From positions 1 to 58,661 of the forward strand of contig JAMFSL010000118.1 in NCBI GenBank assembly GCA_026225275.1: a stretch of 58,661 bases of DNA, given 5' to 3'. Source of the DNA: Puia dinghuensis. GTDB lineage: Bacteria > Bacteroidota > Bacteroidia > Chitinophagales > Chitinophagaceae. Below the pieces are notes generated by a model that was not told the origin of the DNA, did no database searches, and saw nothing but the letters and a program-made list of their open reading frames with translations. Position numbers and translations under genes: made by a program. Shown here piece by piece: positions 17,722 through 26,004 of the stretch; position 1 is the first letter of the stretch, and every line of letters begins with the position of its first letter.

Positions 17722-19080
17722 ATGAAAATATTGTCCTCATTCCTGCTGTTACTGGCCTTTACCGGCATTAAAGCCCAGTCACTCACCGTTGCTGTCGACG
17801 GATCGCATCGAATGACACCTGACAGCATAGGGTTGATTGGTCAGGAATTCGAGATCGGACGCGTCACCTTCTATCACTCTATACCCGTTCAGCCCGGAAA
17901 AACAACGGTTCGAACCTTCTCCATTCCGGCTCCGGCGCTGCTGGAATTGGGAGAAAAGGAATTCCTCGCAGGAGACCGCGATTCGATCCATGTGAGCTAT
18001 GACCGAAAGAATAAAAAATACCTCATCGATGGCGGCCGCTATCCGGACAACTACCTGCTGTACCCTACCCTGCAAGCTACCGTGTATCCGCGTAACCTGT
18101 TTCGGCCAGCAGATGACAATTACGAAGAATATGTCCGATCCGTCGATTCCATTTCCGACCAGGCCCTCTCGATGATCAGGCAAGACCGTGAAAGAGGAAG
18201 TCTTTCGCCGGATGCAGCAGATTACCTAATGGCTTTTGTCAAATATCGGCATCTCGCTCACCTGATGAGCCTTCCCTCAAAAACTATTCAAGCCCTCCTG
18301 CCTGCTACACACAGCAGATTATTCCCGACCGTTACTATCGAAGATTTCCGCCAAGACAAATACGCCGGAATGATGGATTATATTTTTTGCGCGAGGGTGT
18401 ATGCCAAGAGCCGGTTTCCCGACACGGAAGTGACTTCCGGTGATCGTATTACCCACACGATCAGCTATGCCGTCGACAGTTTGACTGGCCGGACGCGGGA
18501 ACGGGTACTTTACTCACTGATCGTTCCTACCGGCTATAAAGGTAACGGTGACAAAGATACGCTGACTGTCTTGTTCGACAGGATTAAGTCATTGAAGCTT
18601 TCGGCCTTCTTTGCCAACGCCATTGACCGGCAGTATAAAAAACGTATGCTCGAACAGCGCCCGCTTGACCCCGCCCTGCTGACGCAACGCCTGTTGAAGA
18701 CGCCTGGCGGCAAAGCTTTATCTCTAAAGTCAATTCTGGATACAAGCAGCCATGAAAAAGTATTCTTGGTTTTCCGGGACGGGATGGAAGTACAGTTCAG
18801 CGGCTGGATAGAGGGCGAAACAATAACGACGGAACAGCCGAAAGTCATCGCCCTTTACCTCGCTTCATCATTCCATAGCTGGCAGAGATACTGCGAAAAA
18901 AAGGGCATCGGGGCGGACGCCTACTACCTGGACGACGGACTGAATAATCCGCTGGCAGCCTATCTGCTGATTGGCAACCTCCCTACATGGGTTGCTTTGA
19001 ACAGATCGGGGAAGATCGAAAACATAGACCTTTCGCTACCGGATATGGTCCGCAACAACCTGACAAATATCAATAAATGA
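17722..19080 (+). CDS. Exported TlpA-like thioredoxin-fold protein lacking the CxxC motif
   Basis: 452 residues with a signal peptide (about 1-18, MKILSSFLLLLAFTGIKAQ). The layout resembles Bacteroidota periplasmic DUF4369/AhpC-TSA-TlpA proteins: a beta-rich N-terminal half, a helical middle, and a C-terminal domain from about residue 325 that reads like a thioredoxin fold (K-V-F-L-V-F-R-D near its start; P-T-W-V-A-L-N-R-S-G-K near its end). The active-site CxxC is missing, so redox activity is unlikely. I start at 17722 because the signal peptide begins there and TAACTTTC (17697-17704) is a plausible -7 box. Function unknown. Confidence 0.75.
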   Translation: MKILSSFLLLLAFTGIKAQSLTVAVDGSHRMTPDSIGLIGQEFEIGRVTFYHSIPVQPGKTTVRTFSIPAPALLELGEKEFLAGDRDSIHVSYDRKNKKYLIDGGRYPDNYLLYPTLQATVYPRNLFRPADDNYEEYVRSVDSISDQALSMIRQDRERGSLSPDAADYLMAFVKYRHLAHLMSLPSKTIQALLPATHSRLFPTVTIEDFRQDKYAGMMDYIFCARVYAKSRFPDTEVTSGDRITHTISYAVDSLTGRTRERVLYSLIVPTGYKGNGDKDTLTVLFDRIKSLKLSAFFANAIDRQYKKRMLEQRPLDPALLTQRLLKTPGGKALSLKSILDTSSHEKVFLVFRDGMEVQFSGWIEGETITTEQPKVIALYLASSFHSWQRYCEKKGIGADAYYLDDGLNNPLAAYLLIGNLPTWVALNRSGKIENIDLSLPDMVRNNLTNINK

Positions 19081-19090
19081 ATAGCTTCGG

Positions 19091-20122
19091 TCAGTGTGCC
19101 GTGCCGGCGACGCCACCTGAAAAGTAATTCAACTCTTCCGCGAGATCGAGAAAAGGATACTGCCTCGCCAGTTCGGCCGTCTTCTGACGGTAGTCTTCCA
19201 GGAAACGCCGGTGCGCCTGCGTCGTCGGCTGAAAAGGCTTGTGACGACGGGCAATGACGATCTTCTTCACTTCTTCCAGTAACCGCTGTCCGGGTTCATC
19301 TATGCAATGCTGAACAAATTTTCCCAGGACAAAAGCAGTAGCGGGATAATTCGGATGGACCATATCAATATCATAAAAGCGATAGTCGCGGAGGACATCG
19401 ATAACCAGCTCATAAGCGGGAAAATACCAGATCCGATCAAACTTATTCACCAGGTGATGCACAGCTTCGATCAGCCGGGCCTTGCTGCGATTATTATCCA
19501 CCACCCCGTCGCGGATATGCCGGACAGGACTCACTGTAAAAATCACCTTTAGATTTGGATTGAAATAAAAGAGCTGGTGCAGACAACTATCCAGCGAAGT
19601 GTTGATCTCCTCGATGGTCATCAGGTGCTTGTGAAAAGTCTGACCGGGTGCACGATGGCAGTTGGCGACTGTCGGAACATCGGTCGCGACACCCCTTCGC
19701 CAGTCCGGCGGAGTCTCCGCCGACAGCCGGTACGAAAAAGCGCTTCCCAGCGTGATGATCAGCCACCGGGCCTCCCGAAGAAACGCATGCGCTTTTTCCT
19801 GCGACGCATTGATCCCCTTGAGGCACTCTGTTACATCGACATGCGAAAATATACTGTGGTGCTGCCAGCTTTGCCAGAGTTCGCCGGCAAGGACCAGATC
19901 ATTCTCCGTATACCGCTGCGGCCGGATATAAGAAATAAGGCTGGCCGCGACACTGGCAGGATCGAACAGGATCCCGTTGGGGTTTTGCAGGGTATCGAAT
20001 TTCCAGTCCCGCAGGGCATTACCGATATGCTCGGTAAAACAGGATCCCGTCAGCAGGATCTTGTCCCCGTAACTGATAGGCTGCGGCAGCGAGGCAATAT
20101 GTATGGGTGATTGGAATTCCAT
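19091..20122 (-). CDS. GSCFA domain protein
   Basis: 343 residues; the diagnostic GSCF motif is at 26-29, followed by the SGNH-like core. A second block, L-I-I-T-L-G-S-A-F-S-Y, lies near residue 125 and a C-terminal D-M-V-H-P-N-Y-P-A-T-A (near 258) supplies the Asp-x-x-His pair. The family is probably an SGNH-type esterase or acyltransferase, but its substrate is unknown. Its ATG overlaps the stop of the HMG-CoA lyase gene by one base (TAATG), making it the last gene of a coupled operon. It converges on the TlpA-like gene with a 10-nt gap. Confidence 0.88.
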   Translation of the reverse strand: MEFQSPIHIASLPQPISYGDKILLTGSCFTEHIGNALRDWKFDTLQNPNGILFDPASVAASLISYIRPQRYTENDLVLAGELWQSWQHHSIFSHVDVTECLKGINASQEKAHAFLREARWLIITLGSAFSYRLSAETPPDWRRGVATDVPTVANCHRAPGQTFHKHLMTIEEINTSLDSCLHQLFYFNPNLKVIFTVSPVRHIRDGVVDNNRSKARLIEAVHHLVNKFDRIWYFPAYELVIDVLRDYRFYDIDMVHPNYPATAFVLGKFVQHCIDEPGQRLLEEVKKIVIARRHKPFQPTTQAHRRFLEDYRQKTAELARQYPFLDLAEELNYFSGGVAGTAH

Positions 20123-21048
20123 TATGCGAAGATTTCAGCCGCCAGCCGGCCGGCTTCCCGCAGCGCGTCTTCATCCAGCGGCGGTAAAAGCTGCTGCGCC
20201 CGGAAATGATCGATCATCCACTCGGTATCCATATTGCCCACCAGGTTGTCTCCCGCCATCGGACAGCCGCCAATGCCTTTGAGCGCGCCATCGAAACGGC
20301 GGCACCCCGCCTGCAGCGCAGCATCGATCTTCGCCTTGCGGTTGTGTGCAGTCGAATGCAGATGTACGCCGATAGTATGGCCAGGCAGTTCCCGAATTAA
20401 ATAATCGGTCACGGAAAAGACTTGTTCTGGTGTGGCCAGACCGACCGTGTCCGCCACGGATAGTGTCCGTACGCCCAGCTTGCTCAGCGCGGCAGCCCAT
20501 TCATAAACCACTTCCTCCGACCAGTGATCGCCATAGGGATTGCCAAAGCCCATCGAAAGGTAGACGACCAGCTCCTTTTCCGTCTTCGCACAGAGATCCT
20601 GCATCTCTTCCACCGTAGCGAAGGAGCCTTCAATGGTCTTATTGGTATTCCGCAGCTGAAAGGTCTCCGATACGGAAAATGGAAATCCCAGGTATTGTAT
20701 GGCCTCGTGAGCAGCCGCCTCTTCGGCCCCGCGAAAATTCGCGACGATCGCCAGCAGCCGCGTATCACTCCCTTCGGTATGGAGGCCGGCCAGTACTTCG
20801 GCAGTATCGGCCATCTGGGGAATGGCCTTGGGGGAAACGAAACTGCCGAAATCCAGGGTGTCGAAACCGACTTTTAGCAAGGCATTGAGATAATCGATCT
20901 TTCGCGCCGTCGGGATGATATGCGGCCAGCCCTGCATGGCATCACGTGGACATTCGATGAGAGTGACAGGCAGCCCTGCGCTGAACGGCAAATCCTTACC
21001 GCTCTGAGCTTTGGGCTGAGAAGGCCGTGGTCGGTGCAAAGGGCTCAT
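20122..21048 (-). CDS. Hydroxymethylglutaryl-CoA lyase
   Basis: Cleaves HMG-CoA to acetyl-CoA and acetoacetate, the last step of leucine breakdown. A DRE-TIM barrel with catalytic Arg-Asp in ECPRDAMQG (Arg35, Asp36), metal-binding H-L-H-S-T-A-H-N, and the conserved Cys loop GGCPMAGD. The 308-residue form has a proline-rich extension of about 25 residues before the core V-T-L-I-E-C. I keep this start because its ATG overlaps the rlmB stop (ATGA), which indicates translational coupling. Other leucine-catabolism genes are not seen nearby. Confidence 0.93.
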   Translation of the reverse strand: MSPLHRPRPSQPKAQSGKDLPFSAGLPVTLIECPRDAMQGWPHIIPTARKIDYLNALLKVGFDTLDFGSFVSPKAIPQMADTAEVLAGLHTEGSDTRLLAIVANFRGAEEAAAHEAIQYLGFPFSVSETFQLRNTNKTIEGSFATVEEMQDLCAKTEKELVVYLSMGFGNPYGDHWSEEVVYEWAAALSKLGVRTLSVADTVGLATPEQVFSVTDYLIRELPGHTIGVHLHSTAHNRKAKIDAALQAGCRRFDGALKGIGGCPMAGDNLVGNMDTEWMIDHFRAQQLLPPLDEDALREAGRLAAEIFA

Positions 21049-21782
21049 GGTAAACGATGTTTCATAGCTTCATATAAAATAATTCCCGCAGCGACAGAGA
21101 CATTGAATGAATCGAAGTCCCCGACCATGGGAATGGTAAAATGCTCGTCCGCTGCCTTGCGGATATAGGCCTGGACACCTTTGTCCTCGCTACCCATCAC
21201 TATACAACAAGGTTCGGCCAGGGGTAGTTCAAAAACTTTTTTGGGCGCATTCATTTCGCTGGTGAATGCTTTGATCCCGTTAAGATGCAAGGTGTCGACC
21301 GCCTTGAGCAGGCTGGCGACCCGGCAAACATGGATCAGTTCAAGGGCGCCGGCAGATGATTTCATCGCCTCTTCATTCAGAGCGCCGGTGCCTTTATCGG
21401 GAACGATCAGGGCCTGCGCACCGCAACACAGCGCCGAACGCGCGATCGCACCAATATTCCGGACGTCGGTGACTCCGTCCAGCATCATGAACAAAGGCGT
21501 ACCTCCCGCCCCGACTACGTGATCGATCACCTGCTGCAGGTCCATGTATTGCACCAGACCGGCAAAAGCTATTACCCCCTGGTGGTTGGCCCGGCTAAGA
21601 CTGTCCAGTTTCTCCCCCGGAACGACCTGTATGGGGATATTGTGTTCCCGCGCCAGATCCCGGATCTCCGCAATGGATTCCCCGGACGTATTCCTTTGCA
21701 GGAGTATCTTATCGACGGCACGACCGGCCCTGATGGCTTCCACCAAAGGCTGACGGCCAATAATGAGTTGACTTTTCTTCAT
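21045..21782 (-). CDS. rlmB: 23S rRNA (guanosine-2'-O-)-methyltransferase RlmB, SpoU/TrmH family
   Basis: 245 residues. An N-terminal substrate-binding domain (I-I-G-R-Q-P-L-V-E-A-I) precedes the knotted SPOUT domain with motif 1 (N-I-G-A-I-A-R-S-A), motif 2 (I-V-M-G-S-E-D-K-G-V) and motif 3 (F-N-V-S-V-A-A-G-I). It should methylate G2251 (E. coli numbering) in the peptidyl-transferase P-loop. It overlaps both the Nudix gene upstream and the HMG-CoA lyase gene downstream by 4 nt (ATGA at each end). Confidence 0.92.
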   Translation of the reverse strand: MKKSQLIIGRQPLVEAIRAGRAVDKILLQRNTSGESIAEIRDLAREHNIPIQVVPGEKLDSLSRANHQGVIAFAGLVQYMDLQQVIDHVVGAGGTPLFMMLDGVTDVRNIGAIARSALCCGAQALIVPDKGTGALNEEAMKSSAGALELIHVCRVASLLKAVDTLHLNGIKAFTSEMNAPKKVFELPLAEPCCIVMGSEDKGVQAYIRKAADEHFTIPMVGDFDSFNVSVAAGIILYEAMKHRLP

Positions 21783-22345
21783 GCAAATGACAATTGTCCT
21801 TGTAACAACATTAGTTTGACTTTCAATATGGACGCTACAGACATGGAATCGGTGATCTCTCCTCTTTCCACCATCCGATAGGCCTCTTCAAAGGGCAGCT
21901 TCCGGATGACCAGCTGTTCGGTTTCCTCCGGCTCGGGCTCCCGTTGTTCCAGCCCCATAGCAAGGAACATATATGCCTTTTCATCACTGACGGAATTGGA
22001 AAGGTGCATTTCCATCAGCGGCAGCCATTCGGCAGCCACCAGACCAGTCTCTTCCAGCAATTCCCGCCTGGCTGATTCGACCGGCGGCAAAGCCGGGTCC
22101 CCACCCCCCTCCGGGATCTCCCAGCTATAGGCATCCAGAGGGAATCGGTATTGCCCGACCAGCCAGGTATTGCCCTTTTCATCGATCGGTAATACGCCAA
22201 TAGCCAGGTTCTTAAATCGCACTTTCCCATAAATGCCCTTCCCGCCACCCGGCGTGATGACATCATATTCCGTCACGCCAATCCACTTGTTATCGTAAAT
22301 CACCTGTTCGCCAAGGATTGTCCACGGGTTATGCGTCTCATTCAT
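21779..22345 (-). CDS. Nudix hydrolase, ADP-ribose pyrophosphatase-like
   Basis: 188 residues. The Nudix box is visible as G-G-G-D-P-A-L-P-P-V-E-S-A-R-R-E-L-L-E-E-T-G-L with the core REx2EExG intact; the preceding G-Q-Y-R-F-P and W-E-I-P-E-G-G fit the ADP-ribose or sugar-nucleotide branch. I start at 22345 because TACTTTTA lies 4 nt upstream; the longer frame would run through the metK terminator. It is the first gene of the Nudix-rlmB-HMG-CoA lyase-GSCFA operon. The substrate cannot be fixed from sequence alone. Confidence 0.9.
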   Translation of the reverse strand: MNETHNPWTILGEQVIYDNKWIGVTEYDVITPGGGKGIYGKVRFKNLAIGVLPIDEKGNTWLVGQYRFPLDAYSWEIPEGGGDPALPPVESARRELLEETGLVAAEWLPLMEMHLSNSVSDEKAYMFLAMGLEQREPEPEETEQLVIRKLPFEEAYRMVERGEITDSMSVASILKVKLMLLQGQLSFA

Positions 22346-22349
22346 GCGG

Positions 22350-22357
22350 TAAAAGTA
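22350..22357 (-). promoter_or_regulatory. -7 box of the Nudix-rlmB operon (TACTTTTA)
   Basis: Minus-strand TACTTTTA, one base off TAnnTTTG, ending 4 nt before the ATG at 22345. It abuts the T-tract of the metK terminator, so one transcript ends where the next begins. Confidence 0.5.
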
Positions 22358-22383
22358 AAAAAAAACCTCCCGACAGGGAGGTT
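22357..22383 (-). terminator. Intrinsic terminator of metK
   Basis: On the minus strand AACCTCCC, TGTC, GGGAGGTT form a perfect 8-bp stem with a 4-nt loop, followed by a long T-run ending at 22357. It lies 21 nt after the metK stop. Confidence 0.9.
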
Positions 22384-22404
22384 TTATACTCAACATAGTT
22401 TCTT

Positions 22405-23658
22405 TTATTTAATGCCGAAGGCCTTCTTCACCTTGGGAACATAATCCAGCTTCTCCCAGGTAAACAGCTCGACCTTTCTGGTCACCGACTTACCATCGGG
22501 AGAGACGAAAGTCTTTTCGACGATCTGCGGTTGGCGACCCATATGACCATAGGCAGCGGTCTCGCTATAGATCGGATTACGCAGCTTGAGCCGGGTTTCG
22601 ATGAAATAAGGACGCATATCGAACAGTTCCGTGACCTTCTTGGCAATCTGGCTGTCGGTTAGCTTGACCTTCGCCGTACCGTAAGTATTGACGTTGATAC
22701 TCGTAGGCTGTGCGACGCCTATAGCATAAGAAACCTGCACCAGCACTTCGTCGGCAACACCGGCAGCTACGAGGTTCTTGGCAATATGACGGGTCGCGTA
22801 AGCCGCGGACCTGTCCAACTTGGATGGGTCTTTACCACTGAAAGCACCGCCTCCGTGGGCTCCTTTGCCGCCATAAGTGTCTACGATGATCTTGCGACCA
22901 GTGAGACCGGTATCGCCATGCGGACCACCGATCACAAACTTGCCGGTCGGGTTGATATGATATTTGATCTGGTCATTGAACAGCTTAGCGTATTTCTTGT
23001 ACTTGGCCTTGACACGGGGGATCAGGATCTCGATGATGTCTTTCTTGATCTTGGCCTGCATCTTGGTCTCCGTATCGAAATCGTCATGCTGCGTGGAAAC
23101 CACGATAGCATCGATCCGCACAGGTTTGTTGTTGTCGTCATATTCCAACGTGACCTGGCTCTTGGCATCGGGGCGGAGATATTTGATCTGCTTGTCTTCC
23201 CTTCTCAGTACAGCCAGTTCCAGCAGGATCTTGTGCGCCAGATCGAGTGCCAGCGGCATATAATCGTCGGTCTCATTGCTGGCGTAACCGAACATCATAC
23301 CCTGGTCACCGGCTCCTTGCTCTTCTTTCTTCTTCTTGTCTACACCCTGATTGATATCAGAGGATTGTTCGTGAATGGCGGAAAAGATACCGCAGGAATT
23401 GGCCTCGAACATATATTCACTCTTGGTATAGCCGATCTTGCGGATAACGCCGCGGGCAATCTCCTGCACATCGAGATAAGCCTTGGACTTTACTTCCCCC
23501 GCCAGAACCACCTGACCGGTGGTGACAAGGGTTTCGCAAGCTACTTTCGACTGGGGGTCAAAAGCAAGAAAATTGTCGATCAATGCATCGGAGATCTGGT
23601 CGGCCACTTTGTCTGGATGTCCTTCGGAAACACTCTCGGACGTGAATAAATAAGGCAT
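22405..23658 (-). CDS. metK: S-adenosylmethionine synthetase
   Basis: Makes SAM from methionine and ATP. 417 residues, as is usual for the longer Bacteroidota form. Visible motifs: GHPDKVADQ (13-21), the G-A-G-D-Q-G loop, [16 protein letters not shown], and the metal/ATP-binding [11 protein letters not shown] Lys-rich insertion (D-K-K-K-K-E-E-Q) precedes the GAGDQG loop. It is a single-gene unit with promoter TATATTTG at 23709-23716 and a strong terminator. The 70-bp upstream gap is too short for a SAM riboswitch. Confidence 0.97.
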   Translation of the reverse strand: MPYLFTSESVSEGHPDKVADQISDALIDNFLAFDPQSKVACETLVTTGQVVLAGEVKSKAYLDVQEIARGVIRKIGYTKSEYMFEANSCGIFSAIHEQSSDINQGVDKKKKEEQGAGDQGMMFGYASNETDDYMPLALDLAHKILLELAVLRREDKQIKYLRPDAKSQVTLEYDDNNKPVRIDAIVVSTQHDDFDTETKMQAKIKKDIIEILIPRVKAKYKKYAKLFNDQIKYHINPTGKFVIGGPHGDTGLTGRKIIVDTYGGKGAHGGGAFSGKDPSKLDRSAAYATRHIAKNLVAAGVADEVLVQVSYAIGVAQPTSINVNTYGTAKVKLTDSQIAKKVTELFDMRPYFIETRLKLRNPIYSETAAYGHMGRQPQIVEKTFVSPDGKSVTRKVELFTWEKLDYVPKVKKAFGIK

Positions 23659-23708
23659 TGTGGAAATAAGTATTTAATTGAAAGAAATGGGTTTTTGATT
23701 TACGCGTG

Positions 23709-23716
23709 CAAATATA
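23709..23716 (-). promoter_or_regulatory. -7 box of metK (TATATTTG)
   Basis: Minus-strand TATATTTG, a perfect TAnnTTTG, 50 nt upstream of the metK ATG. The -33 region would overlap the 3' end of the glycogen-synthase-like gene. Confidence 0.6.
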
Positions 23717-23728
23717 GCCCAAAAACAG

Positions 23729-24541
23729 TTATTTACTTAGATCAGTATACAACTGCAAATAATCTGTTAAATCCGATTCCGCGTTAAAGGAAAGCACCTT
23801 TTTGCCCCGGATCTTACCGAATTCTTCGACCAGCTTCTTGTCGACCTTTTCGGCCCCGAAAGTGATGGCATCGGCATAGGTAGCACCGCCACGGAACAAG
23901 CCCGTATTGTTAGCCTCTTTATAAGGTTCGAGGTCTTTCTCCTTGATATTGGCATGGATATTCGCCAGCTTCAGGAAGTCGGCCCCCAGCTTTTCTTTAA
24001 AGGTGGGCTGCCCGATGGTATAGACGCATTTGCTATGGGCAAAAACAGGCTCTTTTTTATAGACGGTCTTGAGGTACAAAGGAATGAGCCCGGTCATCCA
24101 GCCACTGCAATGGATGACGTCAGGGGGCCAGCCAAATTTCTTCACGGTCTCCAGAGCGCCCTTGCAATAGAAAACGGTACGCAAACCATTGTCTTCGAAC
24201 CATTTCTCCTGCTCATCATGAAAAACGAACTTCCGCTTGAAAAGGTCTTCATTATCGAGGAAATAAACCTGCAGACGCGCATTCGGCAGGGAGGCTACTT
24301 TAATTTGCAGGGGATAGTCGTCGTTGTCCACGGCAACATTAATGCCCGACAGACGAACAACCTCGTGCAGCCGATGCCTCCTTTCATTCACCGTTCCAAA
24401 TCGCGGCATGATACAACGCACTTCAAACCCACTGTCATTTGATTTAATTGCCAACTTATTAACGATCTCTGCAAATTCTGTCAGCTCTAAATATGGCGAC
24501 ATTTCGTTGGCAATAAATAAAATTCGCTTTTTTTGTAGCAT
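23729..24541 (-). CDS. Single-domain glycogen/starch synthase-like protein (GT5 N-terminal domain only)
   Basis: 270 residues that match only the N-terminal Rossmann domain of GlgA-type glycosyltransferases: I-L-F-I-A-N-E-M-S-P-Y at the start, F-Y-C-K-G-A-L-E-T, P-D-V-I-H-C-S-G-W-M-T-G-L-I-P-L-Y-L-K and Y-T-I-G. Full GlgA is about 480 residues; the whole C-terminal ADP-glucose domain is absent. The K-x-G-G-L loop that normally follows the first strand is replaced by L-E-L-T-E-F-A-E-I. Catalysis is therefore doubtful. It is divergent from panC and has a leader of about 130 nt with strong hairpins. Role unknown. Confidence 0.82.
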   Translation of the reverse strand: MLQKKRILFIANEMSPYLELTEFAEIVNKLAIKSNDSGFEVRCIMPRFGTVNERRHRLHEVVRLSGINVAVDNDDYPLQIKVASLPNARLQVYFLDNEDLFKRKFVFHDEQEKWFEDNGLRTVFYCKGALETVKKFGWPPDVIHCSGWMTGLIPLYLKTVYKKEPVFAHSKCVYTIGQPTFKEKLGADFLKLANIHANIKEKDLEPYKEANNTGLFRGGATYADAITFGAEKVDKKLVEEFGKIRGKKVLSFNAESDLTDYLQLYTDLSK

Positions 24542-24570
24542 TATTTTTACAATAATTGTTGAACGAACTT

Positions 24571-24600
24571 GATCCGCCTTAGGCGGATCGTCCGAAGGAC
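24571..24600 (-). other. Palindromes in the leader of the glycogen-synthase-like gene
   Basis: GATCCGCC (24571-24578), TTA, GGCGGATC (24582-24589) is a near-perfect palindrome, and GTCC-GAA-GGAC follows at 24590-24600. Both lie in the transcribed leader, 30-60 nt upstream of the start, and would fold as adjacent hairpins in the RNA. A related palindrome precedes ychF. Confidence 0.55.
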
Positions 24601-24614
24601 AAACATTAAACCTT

Positions 24615-24656
24615 TACCTGAAATGCACTAATTTCCGCACAAGGGCATTTCAGGTA
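24615..24656 (-). other. 12-bp stem in the leader of the glycogen-synthase-like gene
   Basis: TACCTGAAATGC (24615-24626) and GCATTTCAGGTA (24645-24656) are perfect complements over 12 bp around an 18-nt loop. It begins some 20 nt after the probable transcription start. It has no T-tract, so it is not a plain terminator; it may be a protein-binding or regulatory RNA element. Confidence 0.6.
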
Positions 24657-24676
24657 CATTAAAACGAAATAGTTTG

Positions 24677-24684
24677 CAAAGGTA
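24677..24684 (-). promoter_or_regulatory. -7 box of the glycogen-synthase-like gene (TACCTTTG)
   Basis: Minus-strand TACCTTTG, a perfect TAnnTTTG, 135 nt upstream of the start at 24541. It implies the longest leader in the window. Confidence 0.6.
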
Positions 24685-24743
24685 CGATTTTTATTGTAAA
24701 ATCGGCACTGTGGCCGCGTTTGACGCTTAAAACGGTAAAAATT

Positions 24744-25595
24744 ATGATTTTATTTAAAAGAGCCGGCGACCTGACCCGTTGGCTGGACCAGCAACAGCTT
24801 TCCGGAAAATCGATCGGTTTCGTTCCCACGTTGGGGGCTTTGCATGCAGGACATATATCACTTATTACTATATCAAAAAGATCGGCAGGAGTAACGGTTT
24901 GCAGCATATTTGTCAACCCTACTCAATTCAATGACCCCAAGGATTTCCAAAAATACCCCATTACCCTGGAAAAAGATATCGCCTTACTGGAGCAGTCGGG
25001 TACAGACGTTCTCTTCCTGCCAGAGGTAGAAGAGATTTATCCCGACGGCACCTCCGGGCTCGAACGCTACGATCTGGGCCGCATCGAATCACTGCTGGAA
25101 GGCAAATACCGGCCCGGACACTTCCAGGGTGTATGCCAGGTCATGCGCCGCCTGCTCGATGTGGTCCGACCCGATGATTTGTTTATGGGCAGCAAAGACT
25201 TTCAGCAGTGCATGGTCGTCCAACGGTTGATTGAACTCAGGGATATGCCCACACGACTGCACCGTTGCCCGATCCTCCGCGAGCCCGACGGCCTGGCGAT
25301 GAGCAGCCGCAACGTACGGCTGACACCGGAACAACGGCAGAAAGCTACCGCTATCTATCAGGCTCTGCTGGCCATAAAGCTGGGCTGGGAGATGGGCCAA
25401 CCCTCCGAAAAAGAGCTTACCGCCATGGCGATGAATATCCTGGAATCAGCGGATTTCCGGGTGGACTATGTGGAAATTGCCGATGCGAAGACGCTGGAAC
25501 CGGCAAAGGAGGGCGAAGGACCCGGATCCATTGCCCTCATCGCGGCCTTCCTGGGTGAAGTCAGGCTGATCGATAACATGATGCTACCAGATTAA
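24744..25595 (+). CDS. panC: Pantothenate synthetase
   Basis: Joins pantoate and beta-alanine with ATP. From the Met at 24744 the protein has 283 residues, the normal length; the reading frame extends eight residues further upstream but without family support. HIGH motif as H-A-G-H in T-L-G-A-L-H-A-G-H (about 22-30), V-N-P-T-Q-F-N-D-P-K-D, pantoate-binding G-K-Y-R-P-G-H-F-Q-G-V, and K-D-F-Q-Q and M-S-S-R-N-V (KMSKS-like). panD follows 53 nt later, giving both halves of the beta-alanine/pantothenate branch; panB is not in the window. Confidence 0.95.
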   Translation: MILFKRAGDLTRWLDQQQLSGKSIGFVPTLGALHAGHISLITISKRSAGVTVCSIFVNPTQFNDPKDFQKYPITLEKDIALLEQSGTDVLFLPEVEEIYPDGTSGLERYDLGRIESLLEGKYRPGHFQGVCQVMRRLLDVVRPDDLFMGSKDFQQCMVVQRLIELRDMPTRLHRCPILREPDGLAMSSRNVRLTPEQRQKATAIYQALLAIKLGWEMGQPSEKELTAMAMNILESADFRVDYVEIADAKTLEPAKEGEGPGSIALIAAFLGEVRLIDNMMLPD

Positions 25596-25618
25596 ACTTT
25601 CCATCTCCCGAATTTGTA

Positions 25619-25626
25619 TACTTTTG
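25619..25626 (+). promoter_or_regulatory. -7 box of panD (TACTTTTG)
   Basis: A perfect TAnnTTTG 22 nt upstream of the panD ATG, so panD can be transcribed apart from panC. Confidence 0.6.
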
Positions 25627-25648
25627 CCCCCATTTTTAAACGACAAGC

Positions 25649-25993
25649 ATGGACATAGAAATTCTGAAATCCAAAGTACACCGCGCCACCATCACGGAAG
25701 CGAATCTCAACTACGTTGGCAGCCTTACACTCGATGAAGACCTGATGGATGCGGCAAACATGATAGAGAATGAGAAAGTGCAGATCGTCAACGTCAATAA
25801 TGGCGCCCGCATCGAAACCTACCTGATCAAGGGCAAAAGAGGATCCGGCACCTGCTGCCTGAACGGTCCCGCTGCCAGGCAGGGTGCAGTGGGAGATATC
25901 GTTATTGTTATTTCTTACGCACACATGGATTTTGAAGAGGCTAAACGTTTCACCCCCCGGATCGTATTTCCAAAAGAAGGAAATAAACTGTAA
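25649..25993 (+). CDS. panD: Aspartate 1-decarboxylase
   Basis: A pyruvoyl enzyme making beta-alanine from aspartate for pantothenate. 114 residues. The self-cleavage site is Gly24-Ser25 in N-Y-V-G-S, with the conserved K9 (S-K-V-H-R-A-T), Y22, and R54-like Arg in N-N-G-A-R-I-E-T-Y, and the N-G-P-A-A-R block near residue 72. It stands between panC and a flippase-like membrane protein 11 nt downstream, with which it may be co-transcribed. Confidence 0.96.
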   Translation: MDIEILKSKVHRATITEANLNYVGSLTLDEDLMDAANMIENEKVQIVNVNNGARIETYLIKGKRGSGTCCLNGPAARQGAVGDIVIVISYAHMDFEEAKRFTPRIVFPKEGNKL

Positions 25994-26004
25994 CTTGTAG
26001 CGCT

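Noticed and set aside
22786-23649. A 287-codon plus-strand frame opposite metK
   Set aside because: metK motifs are complete on the minus strand; the antisense translation has no family features.
23659-23728. Possible SAM riboswitch upstream of metK
   Set aside because: The gap is only 70 bp, holds a -7 box and shows no multi-stem structure.
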